NCBI GenBank assembly: GCA_035771175.1
Contig: CM069597.1
Location: 44,155,224 to 44,219,223 of the forward strand
Reading direction: 5' to 3'
DNA from: Paratinospora sagittata
Lineage: Eukaryota > Streptophyta > Magnoliopsida > Ranunculales > Menispermaceae
Length of the DNA stretch: 64,000 nucleotides
Positions 1 to 11,112 of the stretch are shown one piece after another. Each line of letters starts with the position of its first letter. The stretch's first letter is position 1. Under the pieces are notes generated by a model. That model worked only from the letters and a program-made list of their open reading frames with translations. It made no database searches and was not told where the DNA came from. The translations under genes and the position numbers were made by a program.

Positions 1-232
1 CTCACAATTTTCTCGTGAGAAAATTTTTAGTATTATTGATTATGTTCGTATTTTTATTTTATGAAACTTCTTACTGTCTAATTCTTTTACATCATAAGAG
101 TGTAAAAAATATTTTCTAATATACAATCAAACAATCATAAGAAAATTTATTATAAATTTTTTTAAAAAAATTATTTTTTAAGAAAATTATATTTTCTTGA
201 GAAAACTTTTCTCAGCTATCAAAGAGGCCCTC
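1..232. repeat. Truncated MITE-like repeat at window edge
   Basis: AT-rich block with short self-complementary motifs (TTTTCTCGTGAGAAAA near 9-24, and TTTTCTTGAGAAAAC near 191-207). It ends in a transposon-like terminus, ATCAAAGAGGCCC, near 218-230. The matching left end would lie outside the window. It resembles a non-autonomous DNA transposon end, but the superfamily cannot be assigned from one terminus. Confidence 0.3.
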
Positions 233-2673
233 AATTATGTTTGTTGATAAGAAATTTAATGTTATAAAAGGGTAAATTTGTAATTTTAACTTTATAAGAA
301 ACCCTAAACTTTTATAAGTCTCTATTTTTTTGGTTTTCTAATTAAATTTGTATTTGTGGTTATGCCTTTTGATCATTTTTACCCTTTTGTGCTCTATTTC
401 CATTTTGTGTATGTTTCCAAAACTACTATACATCTACCCTTTCCTTCCTATTGAAATATATTTATATTTATTCTCAAAATATTTATCTTTATCATTTCTT
501 ATAAATATATATGTATATTACTTGTCAATATATATATATATATTAAAATTTAAAAATTTATCCTATTAATTATGTAATTAACAATAGAAATGCGGAATTA
601 TATCCACAATAAGATTTCAAACATGTGTAAAACACAAGTACACATATTAATTTATATAGTTAAAACAGTGAACTAGAACTAATTAATCACATGAACGACA
701 TAGTGAACTTGTGTATATATCTATTTTATATTTTTTTGTTTTACGCTTATGTATATATATATATATATATCTCATATTAACTTATTTACATCACTTAAGG
801 TTGTGTTTGGCTTGATTCGAAATTTTGAGAATCTGTTTTCTGGTTTTAACGAACCAAACTCGTTTTTTGTATTTTTAAAATTTTAAATACGGAAAACTGT
901 ATCCGAATTATAAACCAAGCACAACCTAAATATGCATAAAAATAAAATCCGAGAAACACAAGCTATTGATTAATTTTAAAGATTAATTGAAGTATTTTAA
1001 TTTGGATGGCTTGATACTTGCCAAATAAATATTCTTAACTACTCCAAATTTGTCTAAAGTTAACTTATATAGTCAAAGTTACAAGAATAATTAGCCAGGC
1101 TAGCTAGACTAGCTTGTTTGACGGAGTTTATAACCTAAGTATAACATATTTTAATTATTAGTACTTCAGCTTCATTTATATTTATATAACTTATAACAAT
1201 CAATTGAACAGTAGTTAGAGATTTGAATTCAATATTTTAAATGTGAGTCTAATATTGAACTAGTGTGATAGTGTAAAATCTATTGACTCTAATATTTATT
1301 ATTATTATTATTATTATTATTTTGTAAAAAAGGGTTGAGAAGTTTATATTACATTATTAAAAAAAAAAAACCTCATTTTGTAAAATGGGTAAAGAATAAT
1401 AAAATTAAAATTAAGATCATAGAACATAAAAGTATAAAATTTTGAATGAATTTGAAAATTTAAAATACAAAAATATGCTTGAATTCAAAAAATAATATTC
1501 CAAGATTCTATTAAAAAATTTCCTAAGTTCTAGTTTTTTAGATTGTATTTGGAGTTAAAATAAACAAATGATCCAACCATAAATTTAATTTGTTGTGTTC
1601 TTCACTTTTTTTTAATGCTTCTTCATCTACAACTCTATTACTTTTTCCTATTGTTAACCTTTTTACAAACATTGATAAATTTTTTTTTTTAAGCTTTGTT
1701 TGCAATCTTTGTTACTTTTTTCCTATTGTTAACTTTTTTCTTCCTTTTTTTTAATATTAATTGAAAATAAAAAATAATTAAAATGAGATAAACAAATATT
1801 TTAGAAAGGCAATATTAGAACAAAAAAAAAAAAAGCCTCGCACATGTGGTCTAAGACCCGGGTTTCTACTTTGAAGGTGGTCATCGAGTATCTATATTAC
1901 AAGGTAAGGTGGCACAACCTTGCTGGTCCATAAGAAAAAAATATTCATTACCCGCAATAGAGATGTTACCTTATAAGAATACTCATTAACTACAATAGCA
2001 ACATAATGAGTAAACATCACCAAAGTCCCCTTCAATGATGCTTTTCAAAAGAGAATTACTACACTACATCTTTACTTAAAAAAAAGAAAAGAAAAGAAAA
2101 GAAAAAAAGAAAGAAAGAAAGGCAATATTGCAATTTTATTACATCCTAAACCACAGTTTTTTTTTAATTCTTACTAATAAAATTAATACAATTATTGTCA
2201 TGATATTATCTAGCCCTATAAACATATTAATTTAATCATAAAAATTATAACTGTAAGTGCAATTATGTGTTCATTTTTATTAGATATATTTGTCCCATTG
2301 TATCTCAACATAGTTGCTTCTATAATTATATATATATATTTTCAATTAGATTAGAATTAGTTTTTTTTTTTTACCAGTTTTTTAGTACTAAATAGATGTC
2401 TTCGTCCTTTTTGAGACGAGACTAATTTTTTTAGATTCAATGATTTGTAATGATAAGGACATCTTTCCTAATAGAAATAGGCGAGAACGAGCTTGCATTC
2501 GTGATAAATCTCTGAATCGCACCTGATAAATATTGGTGATTAGTAATATTTAAGAGTACGAGACAAATATCTTCCCTCTAAATCTTTTTCGAAATGACCA
2601 ACGTGTCCCTTTCAATTTTCCTCCACCGTTCGAAGCCCTTCGATTTCTGCGAAGAGCACTTCAAGCTCTTCAA
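233..2673. other. AT-rich intergenic spacer upstream of the mTERF gene
   Basis: No reading frame with recognisable protein similarity is present; the ORF at 348-569 is low-complexity AT-rich sequence. The spacer holds simple repeats (TA runs near 520-545 and 750-770, a TTA run near 1300-1320, GAAA runs near 2085-2120), one MITE (799-926), and a possible degraded repeat near 1830-2040 adjoining an A-run. Confidence 0.6.
799..926. mobile_element. MITE with TAA target duplication (PIF/Harbinger-like)
   Basis: A 128-bp element starts GGTTGTGTTTGGCTTG and ends CCAAGCACAACC, which are imperfect inverted repeats of each other. TAA flanks it directly on both sides (796-798 and 927-929), as expected for a Tourist/Harbinger-type MITE. 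The right half (AAATACGGAAAACTGTATCC) closely matches the right half of the element at 18806-19015, so both belong to one family. It is too short to encode protein. The superfamily is inferred from the 3-bp TWA duplication only. Confidence 0.6.
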
Positions 2674-2724
2674 ATGGCTGCTACTAAAGCCTTTCAATCT
2701 CTACTACTGATATTCTTCTTCTAA
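2674..2724 (+). other. Possible upstream ORF before the mTERF gene
   Basis: An ATG at 2674 opens a 16-codon frame (MAATKAFQSLLLIFFF) that stops about 150 bases before the mTERF start. If the transcript begins upstream of 2674, this would be a uORF that could lower translation of the main frame. The transcription start is not known, so this is only a possibility. Confidence 0.25.
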
Positions 2725-2874
2725 TCTTAACCCAAAAAGAAATTCCAAAAACGAGAGATTTTCAGGTAAAAAATCCACCCAAAATACTTTTCTTTTTCAA
2801 AGAAGTTTCTTCTTTTTTTTTGGATTGTGCATTCACCACAAGATGGACCCATAAAATTTGGTTGAAATTTCACC

Positions 2875-4635
2875 ATGAGCAACCTACAGAAACTCAAATC
2901 AATCCCATTCCTCGAATGGGTATCTTCAGATTTCTCATTAAACCTCCGAAAAACCCTACCAAAACCGTTTTTTTCCTTCTGCAATAGGTCTCCTTACAGC
3001 AGCAGAGCAGCAGTAGTGGCAGCAAAGAGTTCCGAAAATCTTCAAATTCTTGACGAAATAAGAACACCCAGATGCAATTCTACGATTAGGGTATCAAAAA
3101 GTGCTAGACTTGAAGCCCAATCAGCTCTCTTGGAGTATCTTCATGGCACCAGAAACTTGCCCTTCAGTGACGCTGAACACATGAGCAAGAACTCCCCAAA
3201 TTTTCTTGATAAGCTTCTCAAGAAGGTTGATGATGAGCAAAGGATAGGGCAGTATCTAACCAAGTTCTTTAGGTACAATCCCATTAATGAATTTGAGCCG
3301 TTTTTTGAGAGTTTAGGTTTAAAGCCCTCTGAAATTGATGTTTTGTTGCCTAGAGATTTGATGTTTCTTAATGAGGATGATTTATTAGTTGAGAACTATC
3401 ATGTTTTGTGTAACTATGGGATTGATAGAAGTAAATTGGGGAAGATTTATAGGGAAGTGAGAGAGATTTTTGGGTATAATTATGGGGTTTTGAGATCAAA
3501 GCTTCAAGCTTATGAAGATTTGGGGTTGAAACAATCTACTGTTATCAAGGTTGTTGTGTCAAGCCCTTGTCTTTTGGTATGTGGTGTTAATCAGGACTTT
3601 GTTAAAGTACTAGAAATGCTGAAGAATTTGGGAATTGAGCATGATTGGATTGAAGGGCACTTGTTCGAAAAAAGTTCTTATAAATGGAGAGAAATGCTTC
3701 AGCTTCTTAGCTTCTTTGGTGAGATCAGTTTCAGTGAGGAAGAGGCCGGTGTAGCGATTAGAAGGCATCCCGGATTACTGTTAGACGGTTCCGGGACTAA
3801 GGCATTTTCATTGATCGGATTGCTGGTGAAATTGGGATTTAGGGAGCGAGAAGTATCTTCGTTGTTTATGCAATTTCCTCGTGTTCAAGTTGGAACTTTT
3901 ATTAAGAATTTTAGGCAAGTCTTGTTATTTCTTGTAGAGATTGAAATGGAGGCTGATGAGATTGGGAGAATTTCTCGTGAGCACCCAGTGATGATAGGTT
4001 CGTGCCGGCTTAAAAAACCCAATAGCATCATGACTAACTTGAATGTTGGGAAAAAGAGGTTGTGTAGTATTATAAAGGGAGATCCGCATCAGTTAAAGAA
4101 TTGGATTCTTGGGATGAAGATAAACCCACTTCCTAACTCTGGGGAGGACGAGAAATCTCTAAAGCAAAAGACTGAGTTCTTGTTGAAACTGGGTTTTGTT
4201 AAAAACTCGGAGGAGATGAAGAAATCGCTTAAGGTGTTTCGAGGGAAAGGAGGGGAGCTTCAGGAAAGATTTGATTGCTTCGTTAAAGCTGGTTTGGATT
4301 GGAAAGTTGTTTTGGGGATGATCAAAGTCGCCCCTCAAGTTTTGAACCAATCAAAAGATGTTATTGAGAGTAAAATTGATTTTCTTGTAAATGATTTGGG
4401 CTATCCTATATCATCTTTAGCGACATTTCCGTCGTATATTTCATATACAGTGGAAAGGGTTAAGCTAAGGTTTTGTATGTATGGTTGGCTTATGGAACAA
4501 GGAGTAGTGGCTCCAGGATTGGCTTTGAGCACTCTACTTGCATGCTCAGACAAGATCTTTGTAAAGCAGTATGTAAAGCAACATCCGAAAGGTCCCGAAG
4601 TGTGGGAGAAGTTGAAGAAAGAACGTAACGCTTAG
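2875..4635 (+). CDS. MTERF18: mTERF-family organellar protein, MTERF18/SHOT1-like
   Basis: A 586-codon intronless frame. The protein is built from repeated helical mTERF motifs over roughly residues 130-560, for example the LGL/LGF-type units around 'FFESLGLKPSEID', 'LVKLGFREREVSSLF', 'FLLKLGFVKNSEEM' and 'FLVNDLGYPISSLATFPSYIS'. This family binds nucleic acid in mitochondria or plastids and affects organellar transcription and RNA processing. The first ~50 residues are rich in Arg, Lys, Ser and hydrophobic residues and poor in acids, like a mitochondrial transit peptide. The closest plant relative by my recognition is MTERF18 (SHOT1, a mitochondrial protein linked to heat tolerance): shared features are 'NPINEFEPFFESLGL', 'LLPRDLMFL', 'LQERFDC.VKAGL' and the C-terminal 'FVK..V..HP.GP..WE'. 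The start chosen is the first ATG of the long frame. The family assignment is firm; the exact orthologue is inferred. Confidence 0.9.
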   Translation: MSNLQKLKSIPFLEWVSSDFSLNLRKTLPKPFFSFCNRSPYSSRAAVVAAKSSENLQILDEIRTPRCNSTIRVSKSARLEAQSALLEYLHGTRNLPFSDAEHMSKNSPNFLDKLLKKVDDEQRIGQYLTKFFRYNPINEFEPFFESLGLKPSEIDVLLPRDLMFLNEDDLLVENYHVLCNYGIDRSKLGKIYREVREIFGYNYGVLRSKLQAYEDLGLKQSTVIKVVVSSPCLLVCGVNQDFVKVLEMLKNLGIEHDWIEGHLFEKSSYKWREMLQLLSFFGEISFSEEEAGVAIRRHPGLLLDGSGTKAFSLIGLLVKLGFREREVSSLFMQFPRVQVGTFIKNFRQVLLFLVEIEMEADEIGRISREHPVMIGSCRLKKPNSIMTNLNVGKKRLCSIIKGDPHQLKNWILGMKINPLPNSGEDEKSLKQKTEFLLKLGFVKNSEEMKKSLKVFRGKGGELQERFDCFVKAGLDWKVVLGMIKVAPQVLNQSKDVIESKIDFLVNDLGYPISSLATFPSYISYTVERVKLRFCMYGWLMEQGVVAPGLALSTLLACSDKIFVKQYVKQHPKGPEVWEKLKKERNA

Positions 4636-7600
4636 TTCTCACCTTCAAATTTTCATGTCAGATAAAAAATCAGATTTTCAGTATACGATTGGCCTAAGGA
4701 TGATAAGGACGCTGCTTCTTCTTTGTTAGCACCGTCAGTATCTTTGCATTCTTGGATTATTTTTCTACAGAGAAATACTAAGAAAACTGCCTACGAATTC
4801 CTGAAGCTTGCCAAAAGTTGAGGAAAGCTGTAGCTTCTGTTCATTAATTCGTCTCAAAGGGCTGTTAAATGGCATTGTTTCGTGCTGATATAGAACATAT
4901 TTAAATGTGCCCATTATATTATGGGAACTGATTAACCATTTACTGTTTAATCAGGGTGTAATTTATACTGTTTAATGCATAGATAAATTTTTCCCTGGTA
5001 ATTGTTATGTTACTTTATCATATATATTTTTTTCTTCTTATTTTCATTGATTGCATTTCTCATCTTTGTTTTAGGTGAACATTGAACGGGATGCTATATT
5101 TTCATAAATATTTATTACTTTTCCTGTCCAGAACAATTTCATGGTTTCATCCTGATGGTTCAGTTTCACCAGTAAGGAGTAATAATGAGGAAATATGAAC
5201 TAAGAAGTTCCAATTTGGCTTGTTTTTGTACTGTAAATATGTTTCTCCCAGTGTTGAAATTCTTCTATTCTGTTATCCCAAGTTCCCAACAAAATCCAGT
5301 AAGCATAGTGTTGAAATGTGTGAACACTTACTGAAGACGGTTGGAAAATCTGATAACCCTGAACCCTAAATCTTAAACTCTATTTCAGCCAAGGAAAATC
5401 AGATTACTTTTAAGTATTTATTGTTCAAAAAGGAAAAACTCAATGTAGGTCTAATGGGATTCCCTTGCTAGAAGGCTTTGTTGATAGCTCTGTTTCAGTA
5501 CAAATCTGTCAAAAATAATTTTGTCCAAAAATTATACCACAAAATACTGGGTATTGTGGACATGCACTACCAATAATGAAGTATTTTGTGGATATTTATG
5601 CATATATTATTTCTTTCAATTTAGATAAGTTTGGAGGAGAATCATAACGGATAAAAATATTTGGAGACAAGTAGGCTTCTGGGTATTGTTTACATTGCAA
5701 CATTAGCAGCAAAATCTGAAGATAGCAGTTTCATCATATGTTACACAGTTATTTCTTGACTAACTCATCAATGAGTAGCAATTTAGTAGGCTATCCATAC
5801 TCCCAATGTGGAGCACTCTACAACTATTTAAATCCCTTGCTCATGTATTCTTCAAGATGGCAGCATTCAATGTCAATACAAAATACATGTTTTCTTTACT
5901 TTTTGGGTCCATCTTTTCAGGATATATATGTTTGTTTATCTGAACTTGGGTGTGATTTCTACAGAAACCATCTTTGAGAAACTTGACTGTATTCCAAAAA
6001 TGAGGCTGTCCCAGTGAGATCTACAGGTAGAAAATGTAGAAGCTTAAACAAAAATAAGCATTTTCGCTAGACCAATGAACATCTGAATGCGTATATATCA
6101 TATACAAGTGTGCACAAATTGTTTTTTTATTTTTCTTTTTGTTGTCGTTGTTATAAAAATCAAAGGCATGCAAAGCTTCCATAAACTACAAACAAGTTGG
6201 GTGTAATGATACTTACAAATTGGAATAAGAGCAAGAACTCCATTCCTTATGTGCTATCAGTAAGTGGTGCTTCTTAGTTTGTACTTAAAAATGTATGAAC
6301 AGATCAATGTCTTCTGATCTTCTACTTTATCCTGAAGAGAAGGCAACTGAATTTCCGCATTCTTGAGCAGTACACTTGTGACTGCAATATCTTCTGTCTC
6401 TTGTTCTTGGAGGTTCCTCAATCCTTTTGAATCCCCAAATCTGGCAAGATGAGTTTAGCGGCAGTGTTTCTCAGGTATATTTGTAAAACATCATGAATTC
6501 AATTACTCATGAGCCAAAAACTATCTAAGTAATGACTCAATGAAGGCTGACAATTTGTGAGCAGAGAATTAGGACATTCAAGTTTTGAATATTGAACAAT
6601 TATTGCTTTTGGTGAGGTTATCTTGTTTTGGAATAGAAATGGAGTTTTACTTTGAAACTTCTCCATCTCTTCAATTGCACTTGCTATTATGTTGATTAGA
6701 TTACCCTTACTCTTAGATTAATGCAAAAAGCTTTTGCATATCATACAACAGACCATTGAATCGAGAATTCCATGCTTTTGGGCAGAATAGGTTTTTTTTT
6801 TTTTTAAATGTCAGATCAATCTTCTTTCTCAATGCATGTCACCTTCATCAGTTTAGGATGAATATACACCCTTTAACATTTCCTGACAATGGATTTTATT
6901 GTTTTAAGTATCATTGTGGCTGTGCAAAGACTTGATGCAGAATCACAGAATATCAAATATGTCAAACAAGCCTGCTTCAATGGCACATTGCTCGTAGAGC
7001 GTTCGGAAAAGTTGATTCTAGTCCACAATAAATTTTCTAAGAAGATTACATGTTATCTACAAGTATTTTTTAAATTTAGTTTCGGGCAGTGGCAGCATGT
7101 ATGATTGATTGTATATGCGATAACAGCTCAGCCTGCTGACTCATTGGTGCCGCTGACCGGCTAGAAGCCTGCAGTTTCACTTTACTCTGCAGAGCCTTAT
7201 GTGAGAAAAGAGACATAGGAGAAAAGGGCAAAGGAGCTTCAATTAGAGAACCTTGTAGCCTTTATTTTTCAAGTGAAGAGGCTACCTTTCATTGTTATGA
7301 ATGAAGCCCATATTGGGTGAATAACATTAATCTTTATGTTAAATTGATTCTTTTTATATATTGTTATTGTTTTATTTTCATACTTTCTTGCAGTCTAGTT
7401 TTATCTTTATATGCTTGTCAAGCACTATTTTTTTTTAACTATGCTCATGCAATAATCTGAATTTACTTGTAGATTTCAAGCCTGCCAAATTCACACAATG
7501 TGGTAATAACATCCTTGTTTACATCTTGCCCACTTTGTTAGCATTTCAGCAACAATGGAGTGAAGAACTGAAATTGCCCTTTCAAATCTTCAAGGGTCAT

Positions 7601-8375
7601 TTTGGATTAAAGTGCCCTTTGAAGAGGAACTATGACTACTTTTTTTTTAATATATTTTTTTAATTACAACCTCACTATGTTCCCTTGGCTTCAAGTATAG
7701 ATACAAAAGAACTGGTCCATCACTAACTTAATTTAAGGGCATTGCAGTACATCAAAAAACAAATAAATAAAATAAATGTACTTCAGCAGTTCTTTATATA
7801 AAAGAATTCCTAGCTCAAGATGTGAACAAAAAAATCTTTTTTTGTTTTGAAAATATATTAAAAATCCTTTGTAATTATCGTAGCCTAGAATCGATACTGT
7901 CGATGTCGAGAGCCAGAGAGGAAGATGATATCATATTTAATCACCCATTTAGAAGCATAAGTTATGCTAATGATAAATGAAACCTTCCCTAGATATTTGC
8001 TAAGTTGATTAATATAAAAATCATGATTTCTTAGAGGTTTCTTCTATTTTTTTTATATGTTTAGCAAAATAAAAGAACACCTAAGTAAGTTCAAAATAAG
8101 TAAACAAATAAAAGTACCACCTAATTTCTGCAAAGTCAATTGAAACTACGGCAACTCCATGGTATTTTTTCTAACTTTTCAGCTGAGTACAGTTTCAAGA
8201 TCAAAGGCTTTTAGAGTACATGACAAAATCTATGCTCTTCGTTACACAAATGGGTAAACAGCAATAGACAGCCAAACAATTACAAAAGTTGTCTTTCTGA
8301 GAAATTTTCTATCTAGCAAAGGATCTTTTGGCTGACATTAAAACCAGTTGGAGATTAAAGCCCAGAGAAAGCAAT
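4636..8375. other. Spacer between the mTERF gene and the Copia element
   Basis: The first few hundred bases are probably the mTERF 3' untranslated region; no single polyadenylation site can be chosen. The rest is AT-rich with no recognised coding exon; short frames at 5738-5977 and 6889-7104 have no family features. I see no transposon with clear ends here. Confidence 0.5.
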
Positions 8376-8380
8376 CAACC

Positions 8381-8530
8381 TGATAAATTATCTCTCAATC
8401 TTGATTTCTTTCCATTCACAACCATCAAATATATATCTATTACAAAATACAAAGCCTAAAAATCAGGAAACATGTTATCAGGAAACATGTTCCGTAAAAA
8501 CATATGCCCAACAATAAAGATATCGTAATA
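8381..8530 (-). repeat. 3' LTR of the Copia element
   Basis: 150 bp, matching 10958-11107 except for two substitutions near the inner/outer left end (CTCTCAATCTTGA here against CTCACAATCTTGT there). Contains a short internal direct repeat, CAGGAAACATGTT. Two differences in 150 bp point to a fairly recent insertion. Confidence 0.95.
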
Positions 8531-8540
8531 CCCCCCTCAA
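8531..8540 (-). other. Polypurine tract of the Copia element
   Basis: On the minus strand the sequence TTGAGGGGGG abuts the 3' LTR, the position of the plus-strand DNA primer in LTR elements. Confidence 0.8.
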
Positions 8541-10810
8541 GTTGGAGCGTGAAGATCCCGAACGCCCAACTTGCAGAGTAAAAATTCAAAGTTCGCTTTC
8601 CCCAACGCTTTTGTAAAGATGTCTGCCAATTGAACACGAGTGGAAACATATGACGGACAAATCAGCCCTTCAGTCACCGCATCTCGAACAAAATGACAGT
8701 CAGCCTCTATATGCTTTGTTCTTTCGTGAAAAACCAGATTTTGAGTAATGTACAACGCCGACTGACTATCACAAAATAACTTCATACCCTTCGGATGTCG
8801 CACACCTAATTCGTTTAAAAGTTGGTGAAGCCACTTTAACTCACATACTGTTGCCGCCATTGATCTATACTCAGCCTCCGCAGACGATCTAGATACTGTT
8901 TGGTGTTTCTTGGTCTTCCACGACACAGGAGAACAACCAAGTAACACGAATCATCCTGTCAAGGAACGCCGCGTAAGTGGACAACTAGCCCAATCCGAAT
9001 CACACCACCCTTCTAGACGTAGGTCACTATCAGCACGAAGCAAAATCCCTTGCCCCGGACTCTTCTTCAAATATCGTACGACCCTGAGAGCTGCCTCCCA
9101 ATGATCCTCACGAGGTTGTTGCATAAATTGGGACAAAATATGAACCGAATATGCAGATCAGGTCTCGTCACAGACAAGTAAATCAATCTCCCTACAAGTC
9201 GTCTATACGGCGCCGGATCCACAAGGAATTCGCCCTTAGCAAGGGCCAAATTGTGATTTTGTTCCATAGGAAATGCCGCAGGCTTTGCTCCCAATAAACC
9301 CGTTTCAGAAATTATCTCTAGTGTGTATTTTCTTTGGCAAAGAAAAATTCCTTCTGGATTACGGGCTACCTCTAGCCCTAAGAAATACTTCAAAACTCCC
9401 AAATCTTCCATATGAAAGCACCTGCCAAGGTAATCTTTAAAAGTTGTCAATGCAACCTTATCATTCCCTGCAATAATCAAGTCATCAACATAAACTAACA
9501 CGTTGATCTGAGTTCTTCCCTTACACAATCCAAATAAGGAATAATCTGAATAGGATTGCACAAAACCATAATTCTTCAATGTTGTTGACAGTTTTGCAAA
9601 CCAACATCGGGGAGCTTGTTTCAGACCATACAACGACTTTTTCAACCTGCAAACCATATTAGGATTTGTATTTTTGAAACCTGGAGGAACCTTCATATAA
9701 ACCTCATCACTTAAGTCACCATGAAGGAAAACATTATGCACATCCATTTGATGTACCTCCTAATTTTTAACAGCAGCAATTGCAAGAAAAGTACGAACAG
9801 TCACCATTTTTGCCACAGGAGCAAATGTCTCGTTATAGTCAATTCCTTCCACCTGATGATTTCCATAGATCACAAGTCTTGCTTTGAGTCGCTCTATGCT
9901 GCCATCGGACTTATACTTAATTTTATATATCCACTGGCTCCCTAGTGCTTTCTTGCCGGGTGGAAGAGTCTCCATTACCCAAGTCTCATTGTCTTCAAGG
10001 GCTCGTATTTCCTTACCCATCGCATCTCGCCATCCCGAGTCTTTCATCGCTTCTTTGAAATGCTTTGGCTCATGTCCCGCTGTCACTGCTGCAAGAAAAT
10101 TTCTATGTCTCACAGAAAAACGTTCACAATTCACAAAATGTGTTAAAGGATAAGGCGTACCTGAGGAAGAGGAAGGAGCTGATGAATTCTCAAATGGACT
10201 TATTTTCCGTATAGTATGAGTAACAAAATCACGATACCGTGTTAAAGGAATTTTGGTTCGTTTTCCTCTCCCTAGCTCACCGTCAACTTCCACACCTTGC
10301 TCCCCCACCGTATTCTCCAGTCCTCATGTGCGGGCTGTTGCTCGGGCTGCACCGCAGCACCAGACCCCCCCTCGAGGGTAGATGTTGGTTCCAACCCCCC
10401 CTCAACTCACGCAGCACACTCATCGGCACCCTCATCCTCACTCCATGCCCCATCCTCATTATTCGCCAGCACAGGAGTCACCACATTTCTTGGTTGGTGT
10501 GGCGCAAAAGGAAATTCTTTCTCAAAGAACTTCACATCCCTCGATACAAAGTACTCATGTGTTTTTAAATCGTACAATTTCCAACCTTTCTTCCCAAATG
10601 GATAGCCAACAAAGATACATTTACGGCTTCTACTTGCAAATTTATCACCTTTGTGTCGTTGATTATGAGCATAACAAAGACAACCAAATACACGAATAGC
10701 ATCATAAGAAGGCATTTTCCCAAACAACATTTCATATGACGATTTACAATTCATCAGCACTGAGACTATAAATGTTGGAGTTGCTCCTGTGACCCTTGCA
10801 CTTTGATCAG
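8537..10810 (-). pseudogene. Decayed Copia pol remnant (IN C-terminus, RT, RNase H)
   Basis: Read on the minus strand: integrase C-terminal region (about 10810-10500, with 'VFGCLCYAHNQ' and 'KCIFVGYPFGKKGWKLYD'), then the RT (10308-9150, with 'LVYVDDLIIAGND', the YVDD active-site box), then RNase H (about 9000-8540, with 'SRSSAEAEYRSM' and 'TKHIEADCHFVRD'). Breaks seen: a stop at 10407-10409 in the IN-RT linker, a TAG at 9760-9762 where the family has Trp, a frameshift near 9145-9165, and a TGA at 8951-8953. The N-terminal half of pol and all of gag are absent. No functional polyprotein is possible. Confidence 0.92.
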
Positions 10811-10945
10811 ATGCTTCTTAGATCTCAGATCTCAGATCTCAGATCGTCTACAACAGAATCACTTGAAAAACCGATCAGATCTTTGACGGAGCAGCTTTCG
10901 CAAGCGCAGTGACTCCTCCGATCTGTCACCGCCACCGGCGCTAAT

Positions 10946-10957
10946 GCTCTGATACCA
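10946..10957 (-). other. Primer-binding site of the Copia element
   Basis: Minus-strand TGGTATCAGAGC immediately follows the 5' LTR. This is the usual plant Copia primer site complementary to the 3' end of initiator methionine tRNA. Confidence 0.9.
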
Positions 10958-11107
10958 TGATAAATTATCTCACAATCTTGTTTTCTTTCCATTCACAACC
11001 ATCAAATATATATCTATTACAAAATACAAAGCCTAAAAATCAGGAAACATGTTATCAGGAAACATGTTCCGTAAAAACATATGCCCAACAATAAAGATAT
11101 CGTAATA
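10958..11107 (-). repeat. 5' LTR of the Copia element
   Basis: 150 bp, 148 identical to the 3' LTR. It ends at the base before the target duplication CAACC (11108-11112). Confidence 0.95.
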
Positions 11108-11112
11108 CAACC

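Larger units (their letters stand above)
8381..11107 (-). mobile_element. Internally deleted Ty1/Copia LTR retrotransposon
   Basis: A 2,727-bp element on the minus strand, bounded by two near-identical 150-bp LTRs and flanked by a perfect 5-bp target duplication, CAACC (8376-8380 and 11108-11112). Read in its own direction, the LTR starts TA and ends CA, one of the known non-canonical terminus types. A primer-binding site directly follows the 5' LTR and a purine tract directly precedes the 3' LTR. The interior keeps only the C-terminal part of integrase, reverse transcriptase and RNase H in the Copia order. Gag, protease and most of integrase are missing, and the remaining frame carries several breaks. 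It therefore cannot move by itself. Confidence 0.93.

Noticed and set aside
10239..10699. Three plus-strand frames of 100-110 codons
   Set aside because: They lie antisense to the Copia pol remnant and contain no domain.
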